Below, piece by piece: positions 17,623 to 26,238 of a stretch of 64,000 nt of DNA; position 1 is the first letter of the stretch, and the number at the start of each line of letters is the position of its first letter. The stretch spans positions 562,356 through 626,355 of the forward strand of contig JBCBNX010000001.1 of assembly GCA_039821555.1 (NCBI GenBank), given 5' to 3'. Position numbers and translations under genes: made by a program. The notes below the pieces were generated by a model. It worked only from the letters and a program-made list of their open reading frames with translations, ran no database searches and was not told the DNA's origin. The stretch comes from Bacteroidota bacterium (GTDB taxonomy: Bacteria > Bacteroidota > Rhodothermia > Rhodothermales > Rubricoccaceae).

Positions 17623-18258
17623 TCAGGTCGGTACCCCAATCGCCTCGGTTTGGCCTGCTCCTGCCCCACTTTCAACGACGCGGTGGATCGCTGGAATGAG
17701 CATCGACCGGGAACGGCGGAGCGGAGCGGCGGGGACGAAGTCGGGGTAGGTCGCATCACGCTCCTTGATTACCCGCACGGGCTGTGGCCAGTGGATGTTG
17801 AACGCTGGGTCGTCCCAGCGCACACCGCGAGCCGCCTCAGGCTCGTGAAACGTGTTCATCTGGTAGTACACTTCGCTGCGATCCTTCAGCGTGAGAAAGC
17901 CGTGGGCGATGCCTTCAGGAACGTAGAGCGCGTGCCCGTTGTCTGCGGAGAGTACTGCGCCGAAGTGTTGGCCGTAGGTATCCGAGTCGGGGCGCAAGTC
18001 GATGATGACATCGTAGACGGCGCCGCGCGTGCAGCGCACGAGCTTCGCCTCGCCATGCGGGGCCGCCTGGTAGTGCATCCCACGGAGGGTCCCCGCGGCA
18101 TCGTTGAACGACACGCTGCACTGGGCCACCATAGGCTCCAACCCATGCGCCTCGAACTCGCGGCGGCAGAAGGTGCGGGCGAAGTGCCCACGCTCATCGG
18201 CGTGCCGCTCAGGGCGCAGGAGAAACGCACCGGCGAGGGTCGTCTCGTCGAAAATCAT
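17623..18258 (-). CDS. dTDP-4-dehydrorhamnose 3,5-epimerase family protein
   Basis: 211 residues from the ATG at 18258. It has the RmlC cupin sequence marks: DERGHFARTFCRREF, QCSVSFNDAAGTLRGMHYQ with the catalytic His, CTRGAVYDVIIDLR and YVPEGIAHGFLTL. The C-terminal tail (from about residue 180) is longer than in a standard RmlC of about 180 residues. Next to it lies a sugar C-methyltransferase gene, and no RmlA, RmlB or RmlD gene is in the window. It may therefore be an epimerase for a branched deoxysugar (NovW/TylCVII-like) rather than for rhamnose; sequence alone does not decide. Confidence 0.87.
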   Translation of the reverse strand: MIFDETTLAGAFLLRPERHADERGHFARTFCRREFEAHGLEPMVAQCSVSFNDAAGTLRGMHYQAAPHGEAKLVRCTRGAVYDVIIDLRPDSDTYGQHFGAVLSADNGHALYVPEGIAHGFLTLKDRSEVYYQMNTFHEPEAARGVRWDDPAFNIHWPQPVRVIKERDATYPDFVPAAPLRRSRSMLIPAIHRVVESGAGAGQTEAIGVPT

Positions 18259-18335
18259 GGAAGGGCGATGTTTGGTGGTGGGGCATAGCCATGTCAACCT
18301 ACACGCCAGCGTCTCACCCTGGTCCTTCGACGACC

Positions 18336-19580
18336 CTATTCGACCACCTCGGTTTCCGGGATCGGCACAACGAACCGCCCTCCCCAATGACGGATATCGC
18401 CCATCTGTCGCATAATCTCGCGCTTGAGATTCCATGGCAAGATGAGGACATAGTCGGGCCGAGTCTCACGAATACGGTCCGGCTCAAAAACCGGGATACG
18501 GCTTCCTGGCAGATACGTGCCTTGCTTGTGCGGATTGCGATCCACGGTGTACGCGACGAGATCGGGCCCGATGCCGCTGTAGTTGAGCAGCGTGTTGCCT
18601 TTCCCCGGTGCGCCGTATCCGACGACCGTTTTCCCAGCTTCGTTGGCCCCCACGAGGAAGCGGAGGAGGCTGCGCTTCGTCGCCTTGACGCGTTCTGCAA
18701 AGGCCGCGTAGGCACCCGTGCTCGACGTATCGTCCAACCCATAAGCACGCTCTCGTGCTTTCAGGTCGTCAATGCGAGCCGTGACGGGTAGTGCCGTGTG
18801 CTCCCGATGCCGAGCGAAGATGCGAAGGCTTCCTCCGTGAGAGGGCAGTTCCTCCACGTCGAAGAGCACCAGTCCGAAGTGCGCGAACACACGCTCAACG
18901 GCGAGCAGCGAAAAGTAGCTGTAGTGCTCGTGGTAGATGGTGTCGAATTGGTTTTCGTCGATGAGTCGCAGCAGGTGGGGAAACTCGATAGTAGCCACGC
19001 CCTCTGGCTTCAGGATTCGCCGAATGCCCTCCACGAAGCTGTTGAGGTGCGGCGTGTGCGCCAGCACGTTGTTCGCGGCCAGGAGGTCGCACTGGAGGCC
19101 TTCCGAGGCCAACGCTGCCGCCGTGTCACGGCCGAAGAACAGCTCGCGCGTGTCGACACCCTTTTCCCGCGCCGCAGCCGCCACGCTCGCCGACGGCTCG
19201 ATGCCGAGCGCAGGAATCCCGCGCTCCACGACATACTGCAGCAAGTACCCGTCGTTGGACGCGATCTCCATGACGAGGCTGTCCGCATCCAGGCCAAACC
19301 GCTCGACCATGTCGCCGACGTAGCGCTCGGCATGCGCCAGCCAGGACGTAGAGTAGGAGGAGAAATAGGCGTACTGTTCCGAGAAGATGGCCGCTGGTGG
19401 AACGTCCGTGTCGAGCTGCACAAGTAGGCATGCGTCGCACACCATCGCGCGCAGGGGGTACATCGTCTCGGGCGCCGTGAGGTCTTCCTCACGCACAACG
19501 TTCTGACACGGTGGATGTACCCCGAGGTCGACCACGGGTGTGCGGAGTGGCGCCTCGCAATGGCGACACCGCAGCGTCAT
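18336..19580 (-). CDS. Class I SAM methyltransferase, sugar C-methyltransferase type
   Basis: 414 residues from the ATG at 19580 (an ATG 16 codons earlier is also possible). The N terminus has a zinc knuckle of four cysteines (CRHC ... PPCQN ... CDAC), the putative zinc-binding domain that precedes NovU/TylCIII-type enzymes. The SAM site is VMEIASNDGYLLQ near 120, and a C-terminal Methyltransf_14 domain has YGAPGKGNTLLNYSGI. This family methylates a carbon, usually C3, of NDP-4-keto-deoxysugars. With the RmlC-like gene beside it, it suggests a C-methyl-branched sugar in the polysaccharide. Confidence 0.88.
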   Translation of the reverse strand: MTLRCRHCEAPLRTPVVDLGVHPPCQNVVREEDLTAPETMYPLRAMVCDACLLVQLDTDVPPAAIFSEQYAYFSSYSTSWLAHAERYVGDMVERFGLDADSLVMEIASNDGYLLQYVVERGIPALGIEPSASVAAAAREKGVDTRELFFGRDTAAALASEGLQCDLLAANNVLAHTPHLNSFVEGIRRILKPEGVATIEFPHLLRLIDENQFDTIYHEHYSYFSLLAVERVFAHFGLVLFDVEELPSHGGSLRIFARHREHTALPVTARIDDLKARERAYGLDDTSSTGAYAAFAERVKATKRSLLRFLVGANEAGKTVVGYGAPGKGNTLLNYSGIGPDLVAYTVDRNPHKQGTYLPGSRIPVFEPDRIRETRPDYVLILPWNLKREIMRQMGDIRHWGGRFVVPIPETEVVE

Positions 19581-19670
19581 AGGTCGCGGGCCATGCGTCG
19601 TGGGTCGGGCTTCAGGAACAGCAATCATCGTCGGTCGGGAATGCGAGACTGTAGAATCGAAAGAGGAGGC

Positions 19671-20576
19671 TCAGGCGGTGCCGGGGACAGCCAGTGTGCG
19701 TGGTTCGGCACGCGTCGCCCGGTGTTCGAGCAGCTCGTCCATGAACACGCGCCAATGGCTCCAAGCCCACGGGCGTGCGCGCAAGCGGCGTTCCACGTAG
19801 CGGCGCACGTCCTCGTCGTTGTCGAACGAGAGCGGGCCTTCCTGATGCAGCCGCCACCGTCCTCGTTCGTAGCGCACCTCGGTGAAGAGCATGGGCGAGC
19901 CTGTGCGAGCAGCTAGCACATGTGCGCCGACAGGCCAACAGACGGGTATGCCGAATAGCGTCGCGGTTGGTGCGCGGCCTTCGTCAGGCAGCCACACTGC
20001 GTCTTGACATAGGAAAACAGGCCGTCCCAAAGACAAGGTCGGGGCGAGCTTGCGGAAGGCCCCGCCCGGAGCCACGTGGTGGCGCCGCAGAATCTGATGG
20101 TGCAGGTCGTGGGTCAGGTAGGGCCACTTACACGTGGGTGGGGCGCCGTTCGGGCCCCCTGCATGCTCAAGCGGGTCAGCGATGTAGACGATGTTGCCTT
20201 CGCGCTGCTTCACCCAGACCCCGAGGTACCGCATCCCCGCATGGAGCGTCGTGAGCATGATGCCCGGCTTGGCTTCATCGTCCCCCTCGACGGGTCTTGA
20301 TTCACGCTTGGGATCAAGGAAGAAGTACGCGGCCCGCCATCGTTCGCGCAGTTCGAGATAGGTGAACCTTAGGACAACCGAAAACGAAGGTGCTTCACCA
20401 AGGAGCTCCAGGTACGCCCGTGTCCGCTTCGAGGCAAGGATCGCCGACGCCAAGGCGATGGGGGCAAGACCGACCCCTCCGAGTCCATCGAGCAGACGCA
20501 GCGGGAGCGCACGGGCGCACGGGCGCGCAACGTAGTACAATGCCAGGTTGATGACGGCGCGGGCAGGCGAAGCCAT
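19671..20576 (-). CDS. LpxL/HtrB-like acyltransferase family protein
   Basis: 301 residues. The order of segments fits the LPLAT superfamily of lipid A late acyltransferases: TLHAGMRYLGVW near 110, a conserved LFGIPVCWPVGAHVLAARTG near 210, GRWRLH near 242 and PWAWSHWRVF near 275. Family members carry a HX4D/E catalytic pair; here the His is followed by AGMRY, so the acidic residue is replaced by Tyr. It may be inactive, use another residue, or transfer a different group. It is embedded between a GT2 gene and the C-methyltransferase gene, pointing to acylation of a sugar or lipid carrier in this pathway. Confidence 0.6.
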   Translation of the reverse strand: MASPARAVINLALYYVARPCARALPLRLLDGLGGVGLAPIALASAILASKRTRAYLELLGEAPSFSVVLRFTYLELRERWRAAYFFLDPKRESRPVEGDDEAKPGIMLTTLHAGMRYLGVWVKQREGNIVYIADPLEHAGGPNGAPPTCKWPYLTHDLHHQILRRHHVAPGGAFRKLAPTLSLGRPVFLCQDAVWLPDEGRAPTATLFGIPVCWPVGAHVLAARTGSPMLFTEVRYERGRWRLHQEGPLSFDNDEDVRRYVERRLRARPWAWSHWRVFMDELLEHRATRAEPRTLAVPGTA

Positions 20577-20597
20577 GGCGAGAAGGCGTGAGGTCGA

Positions 20598-21575
20598 TTA
20601 CTTCGATGCTGGGACGTGCTCCTCATTCGGCGCAGCCGTCGAGAAGTTGATCCCGAAGTAGTTATTAGGCCCGGGGAGAAGAAGCCGGCGGATTTGCTGC
20701 GGCCGTACTGCAAAACGCATCCAGGCTGCCGCGGCGCGGCGCTTCTGCAGAGCCGTGAGCGGGGCACTGCGCAGGGCTCGCAGGAAGTTGAACGCTCTGC
20801 GATACGAGGCGCTCTCCGCCCCTGCCTCCTCTCCGCCCTCGTAGGCCATGTATTCCTCGCGGGTCATGTGGTGTGTGCTGCCGCCGTGCATCCGCATCGC
20901 GAAGTGCGGAGCGTCCACCCGCACGAATGGGCCGCGCAAGGCCAGTTCGGCCATGAGCACATCTTCCACGCCGTGGAGCTGATAACCCCGCGTTTCAGCG
21001 AGGGCGCGCGTCCGAATCAGCCCATGCGTGACGTAGACGGCAGGGCCGCTACCGAGGCTGGCAGCGTAGCGCGCAACCGGATCCAGGTCCCCCAAGGCAT
21101 CGGTGTCGGAACGGCGATAGGGCCAGAACCCGCCACCAGGCAATAGATAGCCTCCTTGCTGCGCGTCGTACGGCACGTCGCGGCCCCGCTCGTCGATGAG
21201 GCGGACGGCTGAATGCACGAGCATGGCCTCTGGCGCCTTTTGCATCGCAGACAAGGCGGCGGCCAGGTAGTCCGGATGTACGAGGTCATCGTAGGCCGCC
21301 CAACGAAAGAATGGCGCCTGGAAGCGTCGACAGGCGTCGAACGCGCGGTTGTGGTTCTCGGACGCGCCGAGATTCCGGTCATTGCGCACGTAGTGCACGC
21401 GGCTGTCGCGGCTCATCACGGACCGCACGAGATCCTTCGTCCCGTCGGTCGATGCGTTGTCTACCACGACGAGTACGAAGTCCTCCACCGTCTGCGCGAG
21501 CAGGCTGTGCAGCGTTTCTTCGAGGAAGCGCTCGCCGTTGTACACAGGCAAGCCGATGGCGACGGTTGGAGCCAT
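20598..21575 (-). CDS. Glycosyltransferase family 2
   Basis: 325 residues. GT-A fold: VAIGLPVYNGERFLEETLHS at the N terminus, VDNASTDGT near 40, and the acceptor/donor region FFRWAAYDDLVHPDYL with the Asp-Asp metal-binding pair near 95. The C-terminal part ends with a basic stretch and LLLPGPNNYFG. A related enzyme with the same ending lies two genes upstream (22691-23695). Soluble or peripherally membrane-bound; sugar unknown. It is 21 bases ahead of the acyltransferase gene. Confidence 0.88.
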   Translation of the reverse strand: MAPTVAIGLPVYNGERFLEETLHSLLAQTVEDFVLVVVDNASTDGTKDLVRSVMSRDSRVHYVRNDRNLGASENHNRAFDACRRFQAPFFRWAAYDDLVHPDYLAAALSAMQKAPEAMLVHSAVRLIDERGRDVPYDAQQGGYLLPGGGFWPYRRSDTDALGDLDPVARYAASLGSGPAVYVTHGLIRTRALAETRGYQLHGVEDVLMAELALRGPFVRVDAPHFAMRMHGGSTHHMTREEYMAYEGGEEAGAESASYRRAFNFLRALRSAPLTALQKRRAAAAWMRFAVRPQQIRRLLLPGPNNYFGINFSTAAPNEEHVPASK

Positions 21576-21605
21576 GGAGGGGGAGGTCGAACGCGGCCAG
21601 CGGAT

Positions 21606-22661
21606 TCAAGCGGGTGCTGTGACCGGTTCGGGCTGCACGGTCCAGCGCAGCTCACGATCGATTGCTCCGGCCTCCATGAGTCGTTCGAGGCGCTTGAGGC
21701 GGCGGAACTCGGGGCCTTCGAACGCCTCAGGGGTGAGCCCGGCATGGCGAAAGGCCGCGTAGAGTTGTTCGACACCACGCTGCACCGTCCATTGCGGCGC
21801 GAAGCTGGGCAGATGCCGCTGAATCTTGGCAAAGTCGACCTGATAGGAGCGCGTATCCGGGCTAGCGCCGCCCGCGAACGCCACGTCACAATTCGGCACG
21901 ACCTGACCCACGATCTCGGCAACGTCGCGGATTTGGTAGTTCTCGCCCGGGCGCCCGACGTTGAACGCCTCGCTGTGGACTGCCTCACGGGGCGCGGCGA
22001 GCACCGCTTCGACCGCGCGGCAGACGTCCTCGACATGAACCAGGGGGCGCCAAGGCGTACCGTCGCTCTTGAGGAGAATCTGCCCGGTTGTCACCGCCCA
22101 CGCCGTCAGGTTGTTGACGACGAGGTCGAAGCGCAGCCGCGGCGAGACGCCGTAGACCGTCGCGTTGCGCAGGAAGACCGGGCTGAAGTCGTCGGTGGCG
22201 AGCGGCGCGAGGTCTCGCTCGGCGAGCACCTTGGCCTCGCCATAGGGCGTCTGTGGGTTGAACGCAGCCTCTTCCGTCACGGCATCGTGCCCGGCCGCTC
22301 CATACAGGCTGCACGACGATGCGAACAGAAACCGTGAGACCCCAGCCTCCCGTGCGCGTTCGCCCAGCCGCACAGTCGCGGCGTGATTGATCTCGTAGGT
22401 AAGTCCTGGGTTGAGATTGCCGAGCGGGTCGTTCGAGAGATTGGCCAGGTGCACGACTGCGTCGAACCCTTCCAAGTCGGTCCGCCCCACATCGCGGATG
22501 TCTTTCTGGACGCCAGGAATCGATGCCACCTCATCGGGCAAGAACGTGCTCGCTGCGAAGAAGTCGCTGTCGAGGCCGTGCACGTCGTAGCCCAACGCAA
22601 GGAGGCGTGGTGTGAGAACGGAGCCGATGTAGCCGCTGTGGCCTGTGACGAGGACGCGCAT
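21606..22661 (-). CDS. NAD-dependent epimerase/dehydratase (extended SDR)
   Basis: 351 residues from the ATG at 22661 (MRVLVTGHSGYIGSVLTPRL), with the NAD loop GHSGYIG near the N terminus. Catalytic marks are ASSCSLYG and YGEAK (Tyr-x3-Lys), followed by FLRNATVYG. The GHSGYIGS start and SCSLYG motif resemble SDRs of NDP-hexose pathways found with C-methyltransferases. It lies between two GT2 genes and may be a 4-ketoreductase or epimerase for the branched sugar suggested by the neighbouring genes. Exact substrate cannot be assigned. Confidence 0.85.
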   Translation of the reverse strand: MRVLVTGHSGYIGSVLTPRLLALGYDVHGLDSDFFAASTFLPDEVASIPGVQKDIRDVGRTDLEGFDAVVHLANLSNDPLGNLNPGLTYEINHAATVRLGERAREAGVSRFLFASSCSLYGAAGHDAVTEEAAFNPQTPYGEAKVLAERDLAPLATDDFSPVFLRNATVYGVSPRLRFDLVVNNLTAWAVTTGQILLKSDGTPWRPLVHVEDVCRAVEAVLAAPREAVHSEAFNVGRPGENYQIRDVAEIVGQVVPNCDVAFAGGASPDTRSYQVDFAKIQRHLPSFAPQWTVQRGVEQLYAAFRHAGLTPEAFEGPEFRRLKRLERLMEAGAIDRELRWTVQPEPVTAPA

Positions 22662-22690
22662 GGAGGCGATGCGTAGTTCGAGGAGAAGAT

Positions 22691-23695
22691 CTAGGAGGCG
22701 GCCTCTGCGTGCTGCGCAGCCGACTTCCAAGGCCAACGCTTGAGGCCGAAGTAGTTGTCAATGCCCGGCACGACGAGACGTCGCAGCGCAGTCCTACGGA
22801 GGGCGTACCGAAGCACGGCGCGGCGAGCACGACGGCGTTGGTCGATCGTAAGGCCTGGTGCCGTGCGCGTCGCCCGCAGGTAATTCCGAAGCGTCTGTAC
22901 GGGAAGTCGAGCCCTCGCGGTCTTCTCCCCTGTTTCCCGCTGGGTCCAGGCCGTCCGGTCTAGATGCAGCGTACTCGCCGCATGGATGCGGTAGAGGAAT
23001 TGCATCGATGGCACAAATCGGAAACGACCGAGCAGCGCCGCCTCGGCGAGCAGCAGGTTGTCAGATCCGTGTGGGGTGTGCAGAGACGTGCGGGCAAGCG
23101 CGCTCCGCCGGAAGACACCGTGGATCGGAGCATTGACGCCGTTGCTTCCGAGCACCGCTTCAAAGCGAGCGACCGGAGCCCCGTCGAGATTCCGTTCGAG
23201 CAAGCGGTCGTCATGGACGAGCGTGCCGTCGGCCGTACGATAGGCTTGCACGGCGTCATCGTAGGCAAGCAGCCGACTATTCTCGTCGATCATGCAGCAT
23301 GCGCCATAAGCAAGTACCGCTCCGGGGTCGGAGTCCAGGGCAGCGAGGGCAGCCTCGATAAAGTCAGGCGAGCGCACATCATCGTACGCTGCCCAGACGA
23401 AGTAGGGCGTGGACGGCGCTAGCTCGTAGACCCGGTTGAAGTTGGCCAGCGCACCGATGTTGCGGGCGTTGCGATGGTAGAGCACCCGAGGGTCTCGCTT
23501 GGCCGCCGCTTCGCATATTGACGCGGTCGCGTCAGTGGATGCGTTGTCGGCGATGACCAACACGAGGCTGCGATGCGTCTGCTTCAGCACATTCTCGATG
23601 GCCGCCTCGATGAACGCCGCGCCGTTGTAGACCGGCATTCCGACCGCGACCTGGGGCCACGACGTAGGGACTTCAGGAAGTGAATCAGGGCACAT
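22691..23695 (-). CDS. Glycosyltransferase family 2
   Basis: 334 residues from the ATG at 23695 (a TTG two codons earlier also opens the frame). GT-A motifs: VAVGMPVYNGAAFIEAAIEN, IADNASTDATAS, and YFVWAAYDDVRSPDFI with the Asp-Asp pair. The C terminus is strongly basic and ends LVVPGIDNYFGLKRW, matching the end of the GT2 at 20598-21575, so the two are paralogues. It is the first gene after a 286-base gap and may start a transcript. Confidence 0.88.
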   Translation of the reverse strand: MCPDSLPEVPTSWPQVAVGMPVYNGAAFIEAAIENVLKQTHRSLVLVIADNASTDATASICEAAAKRDPRVLYHRNARNIGALANFNRVYELAPSTPYFVWAAYDDVRSPDFIEAALAALDSDPGAVLAYGACCMIDENSRLLAYDDAVQAYRTADGTLVHDDRLLERNLDGAPVARFEAVLGSNGVNAPIHGVFRRSALARTSLHTPHGSDNLLLAEAALLGRFRFVPSMQFLYRIHAASTLHLDRTAWTQRETGEKTARARLPVQTLRNYLRATRTAPGLTIDQRRRARRAVLRYALRRTALRRLVVPGIDNYFGLKRWPWKSAAQHAEAAS

Positions 23696-23764
23696 GATCA
23701 AGAGCGTGCAGACTGGCGGGGTACTAGCACAGGGAGCATAGCCTACGCCGAAGAAAGCGCCGTG

Positions 23765-23784
23765 CCAATACCTGGCCGTATTGG
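23765..23784. promoter_or_regulatory. Inverted repeat upstream of GT2 gene
   Basis: CCAATAC-CTGGCC-GTATTGG, a perfect 7-base inverted repeat with a 6-base centre, 70 bases before the GT2 start. It could be a regulator site or a small RNA hairpin. Confidence 0.3.
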
Positions 23785-23884
23785 AACCACCGTGGTCCTG
23801 TGGCGACAGGCGATTGTGCGCTTTGCTTCACGGACCAGCCCAATCATCGCGCTCTGGCGTGACGGCGGGAGGCCCCAACATGGC

Positions 23885-23923
23885 GCCAGCCCGTCGACCT
23901 GGAGGGTGGTCGATCGGGCTGGC
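23885..23923 (-). terminator. Long hairpin between the GME-like and GT2 genes
   Basis: A 15-base-pair stem with a single bulged base (23885-23899 with 23908-23923) and an 8-base loop. It lies about 60 bases after the GME-like stop on the minus strand. It lacks a T-run, so a role as attenuator or RNA end is only possible. Confidence 0.4.
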
Positions 23924-23981
23924 TGACCGGCGGCCGGGAGGGCCGTCCGGATTTCGTGGGCACGAGGCCCGAAGCGTAAAC

Positions 23982-25067
23982 CTAGCGGGCGAGTGCGGCC
24001 TCTGCCTGTGCCCCATCCCCTGAGGCTGAGAGCACACCTTCCCGGACGAGCTTCGCGCGGACCTCTTGCTCAATCCAGGCATAGGTGCGCGCGATGCCAT
24101 CCTCCAGGGCGATTTGAGGCTCCCAGCCAAGAGTCTGGCGTAGGAGATCGTTGTCGGAGTTGCGCCCGCGCACGCCCATCGGTCCGTCCACGTGCACGTG
24201 CTCGATGTCGATGCCAGCCGCGTCTGCCACTATGTCGGCGAGCTTGTTGATCGTGACCATGCGGTCGCGGCCGAGGTTGAGCGGCTCGGCGTAGTCCCCC
24301 ATCATGATGCGATAAACGCCCTCGACACAGTCGTCCACGTGCATGAAGGAGCGGGTCTGTTCGCCATCGCCCCAGATCTCTACCTGTGGCTCGCCACCAG
24401 GCTGACCTTCGCGGCCGCCCAGAAGCTTCGCGTAGGCCACCTTCCGCATCATCGCCGCGGGTGCTTTTTCGCGACCGCCTTCCCACGTCCCGAGTTCGCC
24501 ATAGACGTTGTGGAAGCGTACCGTGCGCGTTTCGATGCCGTACTGCTTGCGGTAGTGGAAGGCCAACTGCTCGGTGATGAGCTTCTCCCAGCCGTAGGCG
24601 TCCTGCGGCTGCGCAGGGTAGGCGTCGTCTTCCTTGAGCGGCGTCACCTCGGCCTCCGTTTGGAGATACTCTGGATAGACGCACGCCGACGACGTGTAGA
24701 GGTAGCGCGTCACGCCCGCCTGTTTGGCGGCCTCCATCGTGTGGGTGTTGATGAGGATGTTGTTGTGCAGAATCTCGGCGTGGTACTTCGAGATGAAGCC
24801 CATACCACCCATGTCTGCTGCGAGCGCATAGACGTGCTGGATCGGCTGGCGCTCGCCGCCGATGTCGGCGGGGCGTACGGCTTCGAGGCAACTGGCCCAG
24901 CGGCGGAGATCGAGCAATTCGAACTCGTCTGCGTCCGATGCCTCGAATTCTGGCTGTTTGATGTCAACGCCTCGGACCCAATAGCCTTTGGCTTTCAGAA
25001 ACTTGACCAGGTGGTGACCAATGAAGCCACCGGCGCCGGTGACGAGGACGGGAATGGACTGCGACAT
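23982..25067 (-). CDS. GDP-mannose 3,5-epimerase-like SDR
   Basis: 361 residues. The sequence follows plant GDP-mannose 3,5-epimerase (GME) along most of its length: LVTGAGGFIGHHL, ALAADMGGMGFI near 80-92, YTSSACVYPEY with Cys129, PQDAYGWEK with Tyr158 and Lys162, RFHNVYGELGTWEGGREKAP with Lys201, and GVRGRNSDNDLL. Cys129 and Lys201 correspond to the acid/base pair known for the Arabidopsis enzyme. GME converts GDP-mannose to GDP-L-galactose (and GDP-L-gulose). In this cluster it should supply L-galactose for the polysaccharide. It is followed on the same strand by the GT2 block and preceded by a WecG-type gene. Confidence 0.85.
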   Translation of the reverse strand: MSQSIPVLVTGAGGFIGHHLVKFLKAKGYWVRGVDIKQPEFEASDADEFELLDLRRWASCLEAVRPADIGGERQPIQHVYALAADMGGMGFISKYHAEILHNNILINTHTMEAAKQAGVTRYLYTSSACVYPEYLQTEAEVTPLKEDDAYPAQPQDAYGWEKLITEQLAFHYRKQYGIETRTVRFHNVYGELGTWEGGREKAPAAMMRKVAYAKLLGGREGQPGGEPQVEIWGDGEQTRSFMHVDDCVEGVYRIMMGDYAEPLNLGRDRMVTINKLADIVADAAGIDIEHVHVDGPMGVRGRNSDNDLLRQTLGWEPQIALEDGIARTYAWIEQEVRAKLVREGVLSASGDGAQAEAALAR

Positions 25068-25121
25068 AGGAGAGGACTGTGTCGAATGAACGAGTTCAGG
25101 TACCGAGCAGGTCGGCGTGAT

Positions 25122-25964
25122 TCACGAAGGAAGAGCGTTGGGGCGACCCCCCACGCGCTCGCGAGCAAGTTGCAACAAATAGCCCGCCATAAACTGGGGG
25201 ACGCATTTAGCATAGCGTTTCCACAACCGACGCGGCTCTTTGGCAAGACGATAGGCCCACTCGAGTCCCATTTTCTGCAAACGGGATGGGGCCTGGTCGA
25301 GCTTGCCTGCGTGGAAATCGAAGGCAGCCCCGACAGCCACGAGTACCGCAGGGATGTGCGGGCTCTGTTTCGCGCACCACGTTTCCTGCTTTGGGCAACC
25401 AAGACCTACGAACACGATGCGCGCGCCAGACGCCGTGATTTCTTCCGCGAACGCGGCATCCTCTTCCGGCGTGAGCGACCGATACGGCGGCGAGATCGCG
25501 CTCACGATCTCCAGCCCTGGTGCTTTTCGTGGTAGCTGCTCGCACAAGGCAGTCAGTCGGTCCTGTGACGATCCATAGAGTCCAATCGGGACGCCAGCGC
25601 GCGCTGCCGCCTGGCAGAGGTGCAGCATCAAGTCAGGGCCATAGACGCGATCTTGGATCTGGACGCCAAGGCCGCGCAGGCCCCACACGGCAGCAATGCC
25701 GTCGGGCACGTTGAGATCAGCGCCGTTGAGGATCGCCTGGAACGCTGGGTTGTCCGCCGCCTCCACGAGCCCGTGGGCGCCTGAGGTGCAGAGGTACCGA
25801 GCCTCCTCGTGCTTTGCCCAGTCAAGGACGATCTGGGTTGCCTGCTCGTAGGTCGTGCCATCTACCCGTGTCCCGATCACGTAGCGCGCAGGCACGCCGG
25901 GTAGTGCCGCCTTCGGTTGGGGCAGCGGTGCGACAGGGGTCGGGGCGGGAGCGACGTCAGTCAC
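25122..25964 (-). CDS. WecG/TagA/CpsF family glycosyltransferase
   Basis: 280 residues. After a Pro/Ala-rich N-terminal stretch of about 25 residues, the family marks appear: YLCTSGAHGLVEAADNPAF, LNVPDGIAAVWGLR with the catalytic Asp, VGLGCPKQETW and VGAAFDFHAGKLDQAP. This GT26 family adds the second sugar (often N-acetyl-mannosamine or its uronate, or glucose) onto an undecaprenyl-diphosphate-linked first sugar. Acts at the inner membrane. It heads the second polysaccharide block, 54 bases before the GME-like gene. Confidence 0.92.
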   Translation of the reverse strand: MTDVAPAPTPVAPLPQPKAALPGVPARYVIGTRVDGTTYEQATQIVLDWAKHEEARYLCTSGAHGLVEAADNPAFQAILNGADLNVPDGIAAVWGLRGLGVQIQDRVYGPDLMLHLCQAAARAGVPIGLYGSSQDRLTALCEQLPRKAPGLEIVSAISPPYRSLTPEEDAAFAEEITASGARIVFVGLGCPKQETWCAKQSPHIPAVLVAVGAAFDFHAGKLDQAPSRLQKMGLEWAYRLAKEPRRLWKRYAKCVPQFMAGYLLQLARERVGGRPNALPS

Positions 25965-26238
25965 GGGGGCGTACGGTGTGGCGTTGGGATCGAGCTAAGG
26001 CCAAGAGCCGCGCCAAGCCTCCTCTCCGTTGCTATGCTTCACGCCAACAGCGCTGCAGCGTTACACTGGTCAAGACTAAATGCGCAGCGAGGCTCCCGCG
26101 AGGACCCCGCTTCTGGTGCGAGACACAGACCGAGCGGCCTCGTCCAACCAGAGCGCGAAACGATACTGCTTGACATGTGATCAAACTGCGAAGGCTTGAC
26201 AGTTTTTCTCCACACTGCATCCACACCGCCAGACCTCA

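Noticed and set aside
23781..24023. 80-codon plus-strand frame in the gap before the GT2 gene
   Set aside because: Composition not protein-like, overlaps the hairpin region and the 3' end of the GME-like gene.
24192..25535. 447-codon open frame antisense to the GME-like and WecG-type genes
   Set aside because: It is a shadow in GC-rich DNA; both opposite-strand genes have clear family motifs over the whole length.
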